DNA from: Labilithrix luteola
GTDB taxonomy: Bacteria > Myxococcota_A > Polyangia > Polyangiales > Polyangiaceae
DNA length: 64,000 bases
Direction of reading: 5' to 3'
NCBI RefSeq assembly: GCF_001263205.1
Contig: NZ_CP012333.1
Location: forward strand, 4,751,001-4,815,000
Position numbers and translations under genes: made by a program
Notes under the pieces: model-generated
Told to the model about the DNA's origin: nothing
The model's database searches: none
The model's input: the letters and a program-made list of their open reading frames with translations, nothing else
Part shown: one piece after another, positions 53,320 through 62,215 of the stretch
Layout of the letters: each line of letters opens with the position of its first letter
Position numbering within the stretch: position 1 is the first letter of the stretch

Positions 53320-53976
53320 ATGGAAGCCAAGGCGAAGATCGGAGTCATCGGTTCGGGGGTCGTCGGTGAAACCCTCGCGAATGGGTTCTTGAAGCACGGT
53401 TACGAGGTGATGCGCGGCTCGCGCGAAGCCGCGAAGCTCGAAGACTGGAAGAAGAAGGCGGGCGCCAAGGCTCGCATCGGCACCTTCGAAGAGACCGCGC
53501 GTTTCGGGGATATCGTGGTCCTCGCCGTCAAGGGCACGGCAGCCGAGAAGGCAGTCGATGGGGCCGGTGCTCAGAACCTCGCGGGCAAGCTCGTCATCGA
53601 CGCGACGAATCCCATCATGGATGTGCCGCCGCAGAACGGAGTGCTGTCGTTCTTCACGGACTTCCGAGAGTCGCTCATGGAGAAGCTCCAGAAGCGAGCG
53701 CCTGCCGCGAAGTTCGTGAAGGCCTTCTCGAGCGTCGGGAACGTCAGCATGGTCAATCCCGACTTCGGCGGCCAGAAGCCGTCGATGTTCATCTGCGGAA
53801 ACGACGAAGCGGCCAAGGCCGAGACCGCGCGCATCCTGACCACCTTCGGTTGGGAGGCGGAAGACATGGGAGCGATCGAGGCCGCACGCGCGATCGAACC
53901 GCTCTGCATGCTGTGGTGCATCCCCGGGTTGCGAAACAACCAGTGGACGCACGCGTTCAAGCTTCTCAAGCGGTAG
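53320..53976 (+). CDS. NADP(H)/F420-binding reductase-like protein
   Basis: A 218-residue protein starting at ATG 53320. The Rossmann motif GVIGSGVVGETLANGF near residue 8 and KHGYEVMRGSREAAK belong to the NADP oxidoreductase, coenzyme F420-dependent family. VLAVKGTA, VIDATNPIMD and FVKAFSSVGNV follow in the usual order. These move hydride between NADP and F420 or act on related cofactors. An in-frame ATG at 53242 would add 26 residues with no support. Stands alone, divergent from the globin. Confidence 0.85.
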   Translation: MEAKAKIGVIGSGVVGETLANGFLKHGYEVMRGSREAAKLEDWKKKAGAKARIGTFEETARFGDIVVLAVKGTAAEKAVDGAGAQNLAGKLVIDATNPIMDVPPQNGVLSFFTDFRESLMEKLQKRAPAAKFVKAFSSVGNVSMVNPDFGGQKPSMFICGNDEAAKAETARILTTFGWEAEDMGAIEAARAIEPLCMLWCIPGLRNNQWTHAFKLLKR

Positions 53977-54050
53977 ACGGCGCGCTTACGGGGCCGGAGC
54001 GCGCGTTGCCCGCGTTCCGGCCGTCCGATCTCGTCGCGGCTCGTCGCGGC

Positions 54051-55698
54051 TCACTTGAAGCGCATGCAGCGGCCGCCGGTGTACGCGCCTTTGGCTTCGG
54101 GGCGTTGGATTCGAAGGACGGTCTCCCCTTTGATGAGAGTCGTGTTGAGATCCGAGCGCGCGCTACCGTAGCCGATGCCGCGATACTTCATCGCAAACAG
54201 GCCCTTGAACGCGCCGTTGTTCATGTCGAGCGCGGCCTCGCTCAGGTTGCCCGCGAGATCGACCCACGGCTCGTCATCGGGATTGAGGCGGACGAGGTCG
54301 GTTTGCTTCGTCGTCGCGAGGCTCACGCGTCCGGGCGCCGAGACCACCCAAGACTTGTCGGCCGTCGAATTGCCGAGATCCGGATAATGGTAGTTGTGCA
54401 CGTTGAGGGGTGAATTCGGGACTGGGAGAGCGTCGCCGGCGTCGAACGTTGCGTTGATGTCGATGAGGTTCGGACAGCGACCGCCGGTCTGCACGGTTCC
54501 CGACATGTTGTTGCCCAGCAGGTTTCCGTGATTGTCGTGCTGCGTTCCGCAGCCGGAGACATTCCCGAGCGACGCGGGCGACGCGGTGATGTAGTCGAGG
54601 ACTTCGTCGGTCACGAGCTGACCGCCATCCCACGCGCAGAACGCCGCGAGCATCGCGTTCGTGATGCAGTTCACCGATTTGACGTCGAGGGCGTCCTGCG
54701 CCCGGATCGTCTCGCCCGCGTAACCCACGCCGTCCCCGCGCGGTTGTTGACCGTCGCGTGCGAGGATGTCCGGCGAATACCAATAGGTCGAGAATCCGTA
54801 CGAACCCGTGAAGATCCCGCAGTCGTTACCGTGGAGGTCGACGTAGATCGACGAGCCGAATTGGTAGTTCGTCCCTAGGTTGCGCGGCTCGTCCGTCGCA
54901 GGGGGGCAGAATCACGCCGGGGCCGGGCGGGCCTGATTCCCCATTGTCCTCGGGGCGCGGATCGCCGAGCAGACGCCGCGCGATGACGACGGAGGGCCCC
55001 TCGGTGCTCGAGGGCAGGAACTTGTCCCACGCATGATCCCAGACGACCGGCGTGTGGTCCTTGATCCAACCCGCCACGTCCGGCTTGCCGGCGCGCTCCG
55101 TGGCCAGGCGCGCGACCCAGTTGCGAATGCGCCCCGCCGTGATCTCGTACTTGTCGACGTAGACCGTTTTGCCGGGATGCGCGGGATCCGCGTAGCCCGA
55201 GACGGGGAGGGGGCGGCAGCAGCTCTCGTGCTGGACGCCGGCGGACCCAAGTTCGCCGATCCCGCACGTGTCGCCGCCGAGCTGAATCGTACAGCTCGGA
55301 GCAGAGACGCACCTCTTGGCATGACCGCACGCGACCTCACAGTCGTCGTCGACGAGACAGGCCTTGCCTTCGGCGCATTTCGGAGCGGCGGTGCCGCCGC
55401 AGTCGACGTCGGTCTCGCTGCCGTCCTTGATCCCGTCGCTCGCTTCGGGGCCGTTCTCGCTCGTCCCTCCCGAGCTGTTCTTGCCCGAGCTACCGCCGGT
55501 CGCTCCCGCGATGCCGCCGTTCGCTCCCGAGCACGCGTCACCGTTGCATTCGCTGCACGACGCTGCGCTCGGGCATGTCGGCGACGTGCTCGTGCCCCGA
55601 TCGTGGTCGCTCGCCAACGAGCACGCAGAGGTCGCAACGAGCAGTCCCAAACACGCCGCGACGCTAGCCCGGAAGACATGATTACCCAACACGGACAC
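54051..55698 (-). pseudogene. Formylglycine-generating-enzyme-like lipoprotein, broken by one frameshift
   Basis: The gene begins at ATG 55698 with signal FRASVAACLGLLVATSAC. A Gly/Ser-rich Cys-containing stretch and an FGE/SUMF1-type fold follow, with KTVYVDKYEITAGRIRNWV. At the G-run 54901-54906 (six G on the plus strand) the frame is lost. Dropping one base rejoins VILPP to ATDEPRNLGTNYQFGS, continuing through AAFCAWDGGQL to GGRCMRFK at 54051. The whole is about 549 codons. The catalytic Cys pair of true formylglycine enzymes is not apparent, so a binding role is more likely. Either a recent mutation or a sequence error in a homopolymer. Confidence 0.75.
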
Positions 55699-56051
55699 TT
55701 CTCCTGTTCGGTGCCCCGCGCTCGAATCCTGACGCGCGTGCCACCGACGTTATGCAAGCCCTTCGCCGAGTCCCTCCGCGGAGAGCGAGGCGCGGGATCG
55801 ACTCGCGATGGGCATCGGAGGTTCGTCGCGGAGTCGATGATTTGGGCGGAAGGCGGAACGACTCAGAAGCCGAGCTCGAGTTCGACTTCCGAGCGACGTG
55901 GTCACGCGTACGGCCGGTCTGCGTGCGCGCCAATCCATCCCGCAAGCTTTCCCTCGGGACAAATCGACCGAATCTCGCGATGGCCCGGCTCGTCGCGGGA
56001 GGCCGTGCTCGATGCCTTGGATCGTGCGTTGCACGCGTTCCGCGGCGTCGC
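55699..56051. other. Intergenic stretch between diverging genes
   Basis: About 350 bases between the FGE-like gene and the aldehyde dehydrogenase. Frames are open but give Arg-rich products. No promoter with good spacing, hairpin or RNA gene is seen. Confidence 0.5.
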
Positions 56052-57602
56052 ATGAACACCGATGCGTTCCTAGCCACTCGAGTCACGGCGGTCCGTACGC
56101 GTTGTTCCGCCTTGGAGCTTCCGAGGCTGATGGCCCAAGCGCGCTCGTCGGTGCCGGAGGCCTTCGATGGTGGAGGTCGAGTCCTGTCGGCCGTCGGGAA
56201 CGCGTGGAGAGTGCCGCCGCGATGGTTCCACACCATTTCACCGATCGATGGCACTCCGCTGGCGGAGCTTCCCAGCCTCGACCTGAACCATGCAACCGAA
56301 GCCGTCGACGTCGCGGCGTCCGAGCGCACGGCGTGGGCTTCGCGCCGTTCGAACGAGCGAGAGGCTCTGATTGCGCGCGGGGTCGCGGCGCTATCTCGAC
56401 ATCGTGATCTGCTCGTGCGCCTCTTGGCATGGGAGATCGGCAAGACCATTCCCACCGCGAGCAACGACGTCGACCGCTGCATCGCGAGCATCACGTGGTA
56501 CCTCGAGAACGCAGGTCCGATGCTCGAAGGTCGGCGGCCTCTCGGCCTCGTCTCGAACCTCGCATCGTGGAACTACCCGTTCTCGGTGCTGCTCGCGAAC
56601 ATGCTCGTGCAGATGCTCGCCGGCAATGCGGTCATCGCGAAGATTCCGACGCTGGGCGGCGGCCTCTCGCTGAGCGTTGCCGTGGCTCTGCTTCGTCGCG
56701 AGGGGTTGCCGGTGACGTTGGTCGGAGGCCGTGGTCCCGACTTGACCGAAGCTCTGGTGGGCCACCCCGCGATCGCTGCGGTTGGCTTCGTGGGCGGACG
56801 TACCAACGGAGCGGCGGTCGCCGAGCGCCTACGGACGTCGGGCAAGCGCTATGCGCTCGAGATGGAGGGCGTCAACGCGTACGCCGTCACGGAGTTTTCG
56901 GATTGGAAGGGGCTCGAAAAGCAGATTCGAGCGGGCTTCGACTACGGCAAGCAGCGATGCACGGCATACACGCGCTGGGTCGTCGAGGCGTCGCTTCTCC
57001 CTCGATTCATCGAGACGTACGTGACTGCGGCGTCGAGCCTGCGGGTGGGGCACCCGTTCTTGGGAAATCCCATCGACTACGGCCCGCTCATTTCGAGCGC
57101 CAAGGTCGAGGAACTCTGGGGGCGCATCGATACGGCGATCCAGTACGGCGCAACGGTTCTCTACGAGGGAACGTCGTTCGACGAGGACTTCGAGCCAGGG
57201 CAAGACCGCAGCGCGTACTTCATGCCGGTGCTCCTCACCGGCGTTCGCGCTTCGGCCGACCTCTACGGCCGGGAGCCGTTCGGTCCCGTCGACGTGCTCG
57301 TGGCTGCTCACTCCGAGTCGGAGCTCGTGCGCGAAGCCAACGTTTCGAACGGCGCGCTGGTGGCGTCGGTGGCGACGGACGACCCGAACTACGGCGCCAA
57401 GATCGCGTCGCGGCTCGACGCTTTCAAGGTCGGCGTGAATCGTCTCCGCTCGCGTGGCGACAAGGATGAGGTGTTCGGCGGGACCGGTAAGTCCTGGGCG
57501 GGCGCGTTCGTCGGCGGTTCGAACGTGGTCTACGCGTTCACCGACGGTGAGCGGCCTCCGCCCGGCAACTGGCCTGGAGGGTGGCGCGGGCCAGGCCGAT
57601 AA
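56052..57602 (+). CDS. Aldehyde dehydrogenase family protein
   Basis: A 516-residue cytosolic enzyme. WNYPFSV (about 176) stands for the catalytic Asn loop, and GFVGG for the cofactor site. The Glu is Glu270 in ALEMEGVNAY, where most relatives have LELGG. The nucleophile is Cys303 in YGKQRCTAY, and GREPFGPVDVLV closes the fold. It oxidises an aldehyde to acid with NAD(P). The variant EMEG motif and the Pro/Gly-rich tail suggest a subfamily resembling succinylglutamate-semialdehyde dehydrogenase (AstD), but that is not certain. ATG 56052 is the only start near the fold. The protease gene follows 98 bases later. Confidence 0.85.
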   Translation: MNTDAFLATRVTAVRTRCSALELPRLMAQARSSVPEAFDGGGRVLSAVGNAWRVPPRWFHTISPIDGTPLAELPSLDLNHATEAVDVAASERTAWASRRSNEREALIARGVAALSRHRDLLVRLLAWEIGKTIPTASNDVDRCIASITWYLENAGPMLEGRRPLGLVSNLASWNYPFSVLLANMLVQMLAGNAVIAKIPTLGGGLSLSVAVALLRREGLPVTLVGGRGPDLTEALVGHPAIAAVGFVGGRTNGAAVAERLRTSGKRYALEMEGVNAYAVTEFSDWKGLEKQIRAGFDYGKQRCTAYTRWVVEASLLPRFIETYVTAASSLRVGHPFLGNPIDYGPLISSAKVEELWGRIDTAIQYGATVLYEGTSFDEDFEPGQDRSAYFMPVLLTGVRASADLYGREPFGPVDVLVAAHSESELVREANVSNGALVASVATDDPNYGAKIASRLDAFKVGVNRLRSRGDKDEVFGGTGKSWAGAFVGGSNVVYAFTDGERPPPGNWPGGWRGPGR

Positions 57603-57700
57603 CTGGCCGGGCCAGCATCCGAGCGCAGAAAGGCGAAGGATCTCGCGAGAGGCCTCTCGGCACGTCGCTCGCTGAAGCGCCGAGTCAGAAGGAGGTCTCC

Positions 57701-58779
57701 ATGACTCGTCACGCGTGCCATTGGTTGGTGGGAGCGTTGGCCCTTTTGGGGTGCAGTCCGTCGGCGGAGAAAACGGATCTCCGCGCATCCGTCGAGAAGG
57801 CGACCGACGGTGGTTCGGGCTCGAATGCGTCCGTCGGTTCCGATCAAGTCGAGATCGTTCGTGGTGTGCCGGATCGAAATCGAGACCCCGCCGTCGTGGC
57901 GCTCGACATCGACGGCTCTGGGCTATGCACCGCGTCGCTCATCTCGCCGCGCATTATCCTCACCGCTCGTCATTGTGTGAGTCGCACGGTGGAGGAAGTG
58001 TCTTGCCCGGCGTCGGGCACGCAGGTTCTCCGCGATCGCGACCCCAAAACGCTCTCGGTGTTGCTCGGCGACGACGCGTCGTCGGCCTACGCCGTGGCGA
58101 AAGGGGAGGCGATCATCGCGCCCTCCGGCGTCACGCTCTGTGACGCAGACATCGCGCTCGTCGTTCTCGATACGCCGATCAAGACGGTGAAGCCGCTGCC
58201 GATTCGGGCCAAGGGCGCCGCCCGCGGCGATCGCGTTCGCGCCGTCGGCTACGGACGCAAGGCCGACGACCAAGTCTCGGCCGGCATGAAGCTCGTCCGC
58301 GAGCACGTTCGTGTGCTCTCGGTGACGCCAGCGGAGTTCACCGTGGGCGAAGCTACGTGCCAGGGAGATTCGGGGGACCGGCCATCGACGAGGATACGGG
58401 CGAGATCGTCGGTGTGGTTTCGCGCGGCGGCCCTTCGTGCGAAGGCAGCGACGTCCACAACATCTATACGCGTGTCGACGCGTTCAGCTGGCTCGTCGAC
58501 GAAGCATTCGCGCGTGCGTCGGGGTTCACGCACGACGATGGCGACTCGGATGCAGGAGCCCCCGAGACGACGCCCGCAAAGAAGGGGACGAAGGCGAAGC
58601 CTCCGAGCGACGTTGGTGGTCCTTGCGACACGGGCTCCGATTGCGCGGCGGGGATCTGCCTGAACGACGAGGTCGGTCACTACTGCTCGCGGCCGTGCGG
58701 AACGGGCGACCGTTGCCCGAACGGCTATCACTGCGAGTCGGTCGGCGGATCGACCTCGGCGTGCGTGGATCAGCGCTGA
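57701..58779 (+). pseudogene. Trypsin-like serine protease lipoprotein, frameshifted at the catalytic Ser
   Basis: ATG 57701 follows a near-ideal AAGGAGGT. Signal WLVGALALLGC gives a lipobox Cys near 18. The S1 fold has His91 (TARHC), Asp150 (DADIAL) and Ser224 (CQGDSG). Immediately after, the G-run 58372-58376 has five G where a sixth would give GDSGGPAIDE. The neighbouring frame continues the fold (VVSRGGPSCEG, NIYTRVDAFSWL) and ends in a Cys-rich tail CDTGSDCAAGICL through 58779. As given, the product stops being a protease in its active-site loop. True mutation, slipped-strand variation or a sequence error are all possible. Confidence 0.85.
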
Positions 58780-58789
58780 TCGGCGCCCG

Positions 58790-59485
58790 TCAACGCAAGC
58801 CGTAGCGTCGGAGCTTGTCGCGTAGGGTCGAGCGCGCGATGTCGAGTTGTCGCGCCGTTCGACTCAAGTTGCGGGCGCAGCTTTCGAACGTGCTGACGAT
58901 GAGCTCGCGCTCGATCCTCCGGAGGCTCGTTCCGGCCGCGCCGCCGGCGAGGGCGGCGCTCGGAACGACGAGGGCTCCGTCCAAAGCTCCGTCGAGAGCG
59001 ATCGGCCGGATGTCAGTGTTCGTCGCGCCGTCGGAATCGGCATCGGCCTCGGAATCCAGCATGTCGGCGCTGGCTTCGGCCACGATCCGCCCGAGATCGT
59101 CGAGCATGGCCTCGAGCGCCGTGCGTCGATACACACCCACGCGAACGGCGGCTCGTTTCGGATCGCTTCCGATGGGACCGACGAGAACGACGTCATCGCC
59201 ACTCGCGAGATCCGAGAGCGACATCCACGATCCGACGCCGTCGTGGCGCATGATCGCGTGATCGAGGACCTTCGCTACGTACTCGCTGCTGGCGAGCTTG
59301 TCGCGAGCGTCCTCGGGGCGCTCCGCGACGGCGATGACCGCGTCGTGCGACGCGAGCCGTTCCGTCACCTCCCGGACGAGATCGGGGTTCGTCGTGACGA
59401 GCACGACACGTGGCTGGGTTGAGGTTTTTTCGGACACACCAGATGGGGACATGACGTCTTCCGTCACGATCACGGCCGCGCTCAT
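58790..59485 (-). CDS. Fis-type DNA-binding regulator
   Basis: A 231-residue protein. The C-terminus is a Fis-type helix-turn-helix, IERELIVSTFESCARNLSRT then ARQLDIARSTLRDKLRRYGL, where NLSRTARQLDIARSTL is the recognition region typical of NtrC-family ends. The N-terminal half (about 25-110) resembles a receiver fold (PRVVLVTTNPDLVREVTERL, ADERPEDARDKL-like), but the phospho-acceptor Asp is unclear. There is no AAA+ domain. ATG 59485 is used; ATG 59452 is also possible. Probably a transcription regulator; the target is unknown. Confidence 0.75.
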   Translation of the reverse strand: MSAAVIVTEDVMSPSGVSEKTSTQPRVVLVTTNPDLVREVTERLASHDAVIAVAERPEDARDKLASSEYVAKVLDHAIMRHDGVGSWMSLSDLASGDDVVLVGPIGSDPKRAAVRVGVYRRTALEAMLDDLGRIVAEASADMLDSEADADSDGATNTDIRPIALDGALDGALVVPSAALAGGAAGTSLRRIERELIVSTFESCARNLSRTARQLDIARSTLRDKLRRYGLR

Positions 59486-59645
59486 GGAGAATTTCAGTGC
59501 TCCCGGTAGACGGGCTGCATCAACGGGACCATCCCGGTCCGCCCAGTTGCTCGGCTCGCCCCTCCGTGGACACGATGAGCTACGCGATCTGCATAAGAAA
59601 TCGCACGCGTCGATGGTTCGCTCGCGCTCACGGTCGCCTCGCAAA

Positions 59646-60011
59646 ATGACCTCGGCACCGGACGCTCACCTTCGGCCTGTCGTCGTTTCTGATTCGCAGC
59701 GAATCGGCGAAGTCGATCGCGGCCCCACCGACACGATGACGATCCTCGCCGGAGGTCCGGCGACCGCAGACGAACGAGCGGACAAAGCTCGCCGAGCGCA
59801 TCGCATCGTCGATGCCGTGCGCGCGCGGCTTTGCCTAGCCGCGTGGGAGTCACCGCCGACGTCGAGGCGCCCGCCCAAGCTGCGATGGAGGAAGCGCCAC
59901 GAGCCGGCGGGCTGGGGGCATGCACGGGAACGTCTGCCACCGGGCGAGGGACGTCGCGAACGTCGGGCAGTGACCGAGACGCGTCGAGCGCTGGCTCACT
60001 TCAATAAGTGA
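59646..60011 (+). CDS. Possible small protein, unknown
   Basis: A 121-residue frame from ATG 59646 (33 bases later than an alternative ATG 59613) has a protein-like middle, HLRPVVVSDSQRIGEVDRGP and TILAGGPATADERADKARR. The rest is Arg-rich. No RBS, domain or signal is convincing. Included because the only other content of this 800-base interval is regulatory. Confidence 0.35.
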   Translation: MTSAPDAHLRPVVVSDSQRIGEVDRGPTDTMTILAGGPATADERADKARRAHRIVDAVRARLCLAAWESPPTSRRPPKLRWRKRHEPAGWGHARERLPPGEGRRERRAVTETRRALAHFNK

Positions 60012-60171
60012 TGGCGCTCCAAGCATGGGGGTGACGTCCCCCGGCACGTGGACTTGCCACCGAGTCGGCGTCACGGATCACCGCGAACGCGCGAACGATC
60101 TCGTCTCCGAGAAGTCGATCCACAGGCGTGCTGTGGATAACTTGTGGGGCGGCATGCCCCTTCGTCGCCAT
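60001..60171 (-). CDS. Possible 56-residue protein divergent from mraZ
   Basis: From ATG 60171 the minus strand encodes MATKGHAAPQVIHSTPVDRL then LGDEIVRAFAVIRDADS and ends at 60001. Codon use and composition are plausible for a small helical protein. No RBS is clear. The DnaA-box-like inverted repeat lies inside it, so this may instead be regulatory sequence that happens to be open. Confidence 0.4.
   Translation of the reverse strand: MATKGHAAPQVIHSTPVDRLLGDEIVRAFAVIRDADSVASPRAGGRHPHAWSAITY
60118..60140. promoter_or_regulatory. DnaA-box-like inverted repeat upstream of mraZ
   Basis: ATCCACAG-GCGTG-CTGTGGAT is a perfect 8-bp inverted repeat (60118-60138). Its right arm extends to TGTGGATAA (60132-60140), the complement of a consensus DnaA box TTATCCACA. 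A DnaA-family or other repressor could bind here. There is only one full box, so this is not an origin. Confidence 0.5.
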
Positions 60172-60179
60172 GTAAATTA

Positions 60180-60208
60180 TTGACGCCCCCCCACAGCCAA
60201 AATACCTT
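60180..60208 (+). promoter_or_regulatory. Probable promoter of the mraZ operon
   Basis: TTGACG (60180-60185), a 17-base spacer and TACCTT (60203-60208) lie 13 bases before the first MraZ-type repeat and about 90 before the mraZ ATG. The -35 is good, the -10 weaker. This order, promoter then repeats then ATG, is usual for mraZ. Confidence 0.55.
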
Positions 60209-60220
60209 GCGGCTTCTAGG

Positions 60221-60245
60221 TGGGAAGAAGTGGCGGAAAGTGCCA
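60221..60245 (+). promoter_or_regulatory. MraZ-binding-type direct repeats
   Basis: TGGGA, TGGCG and TGCCA begin at 60221, 60231 and 60241, exactly ten bases apart. Three TGGGN-type repeats with five-base spacers just after the promoter are the known operator layout for MraZ autoregulation. Only the first is a perfect match. Confidence 0.6.
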
Positions 60246-60297
60246 AGCAACGGCATGAACGCCCAAGGGCCCCCCACCTGGCAAGGGCGCGTCGCCG

Positions 60298-60741
60298 ATG
60301 TTTCGCGGTCGCTACGAGCACACGATCGACGCCAAGGGGCGGACAAGCCTCCCTGCGCGCTATCGCGACGTGCTCTCGTCGATCGGCGAGCGACGCATCA
60401 TCCTCACGAGCGCGCTCGACCCCTGCCTCGTCGCCTACACGGCGCCGGAGTGGAACGCGTTCGAAGAGCGGCTCGCCAAGCTCCCTCAGTTCGACCGTGC
60501 CGTGCAGAAGCTGAAGCGCATTTACGTGTCGGGCGCGGTCGAATGTGACGTCGACGATTCGGGACGCATTCTCGTCCCGCCGACGCTCCGGGACCACGCC
60601 GCTTTGAAGAAGGACGTGCTCTGGGCGGGGAGCGGGAAGTACGCCGAACTCTGGGACGTTCAGGCCTGGAAGGCGAACTTCGAAACCACAGATGACGAAC
60701 GCGGCCAGATCGCGTCTCGCCTTGCGGAGCTCGGCCTATGA
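60298..60741 (+). CDS. mraZ: Transcriptional regulator MraZ
   Basis: A 147-residue protein with two SpoVT-AbrB-type halves, DAKGRTSLPARYRD (about 11-24) and DDSGRILVPPTLRDHA (about 86-101). MraZ binds repeats before its own operon and represses division and wall genes. Starts MFRGRYEHTID as in other members. It is followed by rsmH with a four-base overlap (ATGA 60738-60741). Its own repeat-type binding site lies upstream. Confidence 0.95.
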   Translation: MFRGRYEHTIDAKGRTSLPARYRDVLSSIGERRIILTSALDPCLVAYTAPEWNAFEERLAKLPQFDRAVQKLKRIYVSGAVECDVDDSGRILVPPTLRDHAALKKDVLWAGSGKYAELWDVQAWKANFETTDDERGQIASRLAELGL

Positions 60742-61835
60742 GTCAGGCCCGATTCCCGCTTGGCTCACAGGATGGCCAGCTCGCGTTGCCCGGCGTGGTA
60801 ACCGAGCCGGCTGCCGAGTGGGTCTGGACAGAAGAGACTGGAGAGGAGGCGGACGTGGCCGACTTCGTTCACGCCACGGTGATGAAGACCGAGGTGATCG
60901 AAGCGCTTGCACCGCGTGCGGGCGTTTTTGTCGACGTGACCGTCGGTGGTGGCGGTCACACGGAAGCGATTCTCGAAGCCGATCCGAATGCACGCGTCGT
61001 CGCCCTCGACCGTGACTCGATCGCCCTCGAGGCCTCGCGTGCCCGTCTCGCTCGCTTCGGAAATCGCGTCACCTTCGTCAAGACGCCGTTCGGCCACGTG
61101 CTGAAGGCGCTCCAGGGGCTCGGCATCACGACCGTGACCGGCCTTTGTGCCGACCTCGGCGTGAGCTCTCCGCAGCTCGACGACGCCGATCGCGGCATGA
61201 GCTTCCGTCGCGAAGGTCCCATCGACATGCGCATGGACGCGAGCGAAGGGGAGACGGCGATCGAGCTCATCGCGCGCCTCTCCGACGATCAGCTCGCCGA
61301 CGCGCTCTACCACTACGGCGAGGAGCGCCGCTCACGCCGCATCGCGCGAAGCATCAAGCGCGCGCTCGCCGACAACCAGCTCGAGACCACGCTCGACCTT
61401 CGTCGCGCCATCGTGCGCGCCGTCGGCCCCGTTCGCGTCGGCGGCGTCGATCCCGCCACGCGCACGTTCCAGGCGCTCCGCATCGCGGTGAACCGTGAGC
61501 TCGAAGAGCTCGAGTCGCTCCTCGCAGCGCTTCCCAGCATCATCGAACCGGGCGGCGTGGCGGCCATCATCAGCTTCCACTCGCTCGAAGATCGCCTCGT
61601 GAAGCGTGCTTTCCACGATCGCGCGGTCTGGCAGGTGCTCACCAAGAAGCCGCTCGTTGCGGGCGACGAAGAGGGCGCCGCCAATCCGCGTTCGCGGAGC
61701 GCGAAGCTCCGTTCGGCGCGTCGTCGCGGCGGCAGCACCATCCTGCCCCCCGGAAACTCGCTGCCTCCGCCGAGCGGTGACGTGTCGCTCCCGCCACCGA
61801 GCATGGAGATCGACGACGAAGGCGGCGACCCGTGA
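60738..61835 (+). CDS. rsmH: 16S rRNA (cytosine-1402 N4) methyltransferase
   Basis: A 365-residue enzyme. HATVMKTEVIEALAP (about 45) and VDVTVGGGGHTEAIL form the SAM-binding start, then ADLGVSSPQLDDADRGMSF, GPIDMRMD and IISFHSLEDRLVKRAF. RsmH methylates C1402 in the ribosomal decoding site. The N-terminus is about 35 residues longer than usual; GTG 60855 would give normal length, but ATG 60738 overlaps mraZ as in many such clusters. A Pro/Ser tail (ILPPGNSLPPPSGD) is also extra. Confidence 0.95.
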   Translation: MSQARFPLGSQDGQLALPGVVTEPAAEWVWTEETGEEADVADFVHATVMKTEVIEALAPRAGVFVDVTVGGGGHTEAILEADPNARVVALDRDSIALEASRARLARFGNRVTFVKTPFGHVLKALQGLGITTVTGLCADLGVSSPQLDDADRGMSFRREGPIDMRMDASEGETAIELIARLSDDQLADALYHYGEERRSRRIARSIKRALADNQLETTLDLRRAIVRAVGPVRVGGVDPATRTFQALRIAVNRELEELESLLAALPSIIEPGGVAAIISFHSLEDRLVKRAFHDRAVWQVLTKKPLVAGDEEGAANPRSRSAKLRSARRRGGSTILPPGNSLPPPSGDVSLPPPSMEIDDEGGDP

Positions 61836-62206
61836 ACACGCGTCGTGCGCGCATCTTCCTCTTCAACTGGACGCTCGCCGTCGTGGCCACGGTCTCGGCC
61901 TATTGCGTGCATCTTGCCATGCGCGGGCGCACCGTGGCTCTCGGCTACGAGCTCGGCAAGGCTCGCAACGAGCAAGCGCGCCTTCGCGAAGTGAAGCGCG
62001 TCCTCGAGCTCGAGTCGGCCAGCTACAAGACGCCGGAGCGCGTCGAGATCGTCGCCCGCTCGCTGCTCGGCATGGAGCCGCCCGGTCCCGAGCGCATCGT
62101 TTCGACCACGTCCCGCGCGTCCGACTCCGCCGCTTCCGACAAGCAGGCATCCCAAGCTCCGACCCCGAAGCCGACGCCGACGACCGGCGAATCCGGCCCT
62201 CCCTGA
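61832..62206 (+). CDS. ftsL: FtsL-like division protein
   Basis: A 124-residue protein from GTG 61832, overlapping rsmH by GTGA. One membrane helix (FLFNWTLAVVATVSAYCVHL, about 9-28) is followed by a heptad-rich helix, ARNEQARLREVKRVLELES, and a Pro/Ser/Thr tail. Size, topology and place between rsmH and ftsI match FtsL, which joins FtsB and FtsQ at the septum. Sequence conservation of the family is low, so position carries much of the call. Confidence 0.8.
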   Translation: MNTRRARIFLFNWTLAVVATVSAYCVHLAMRGRTVALGYELGKARNEQARLREVKRVLELESASYKTPERVEIVARSLLGMEPPGPERIVSTTSRASDSAASDKQASQAPTPKPTPTTGESGPP

Positions 62207-62215
62207 GGAGCGTCC

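Noticed and set aside
54051..54900. Active formylglycine-generating enzyme
   Set aside because: The paired catalytic Cys of that family is not visible, and the gene is frameshifted; only the fold is claimed.
60110..60250. Replication origin near the DnaA box
   Set aside because: Only one full box with no AT-rich unwinding stretch, and the place before mraZ is not where oriC is expected.
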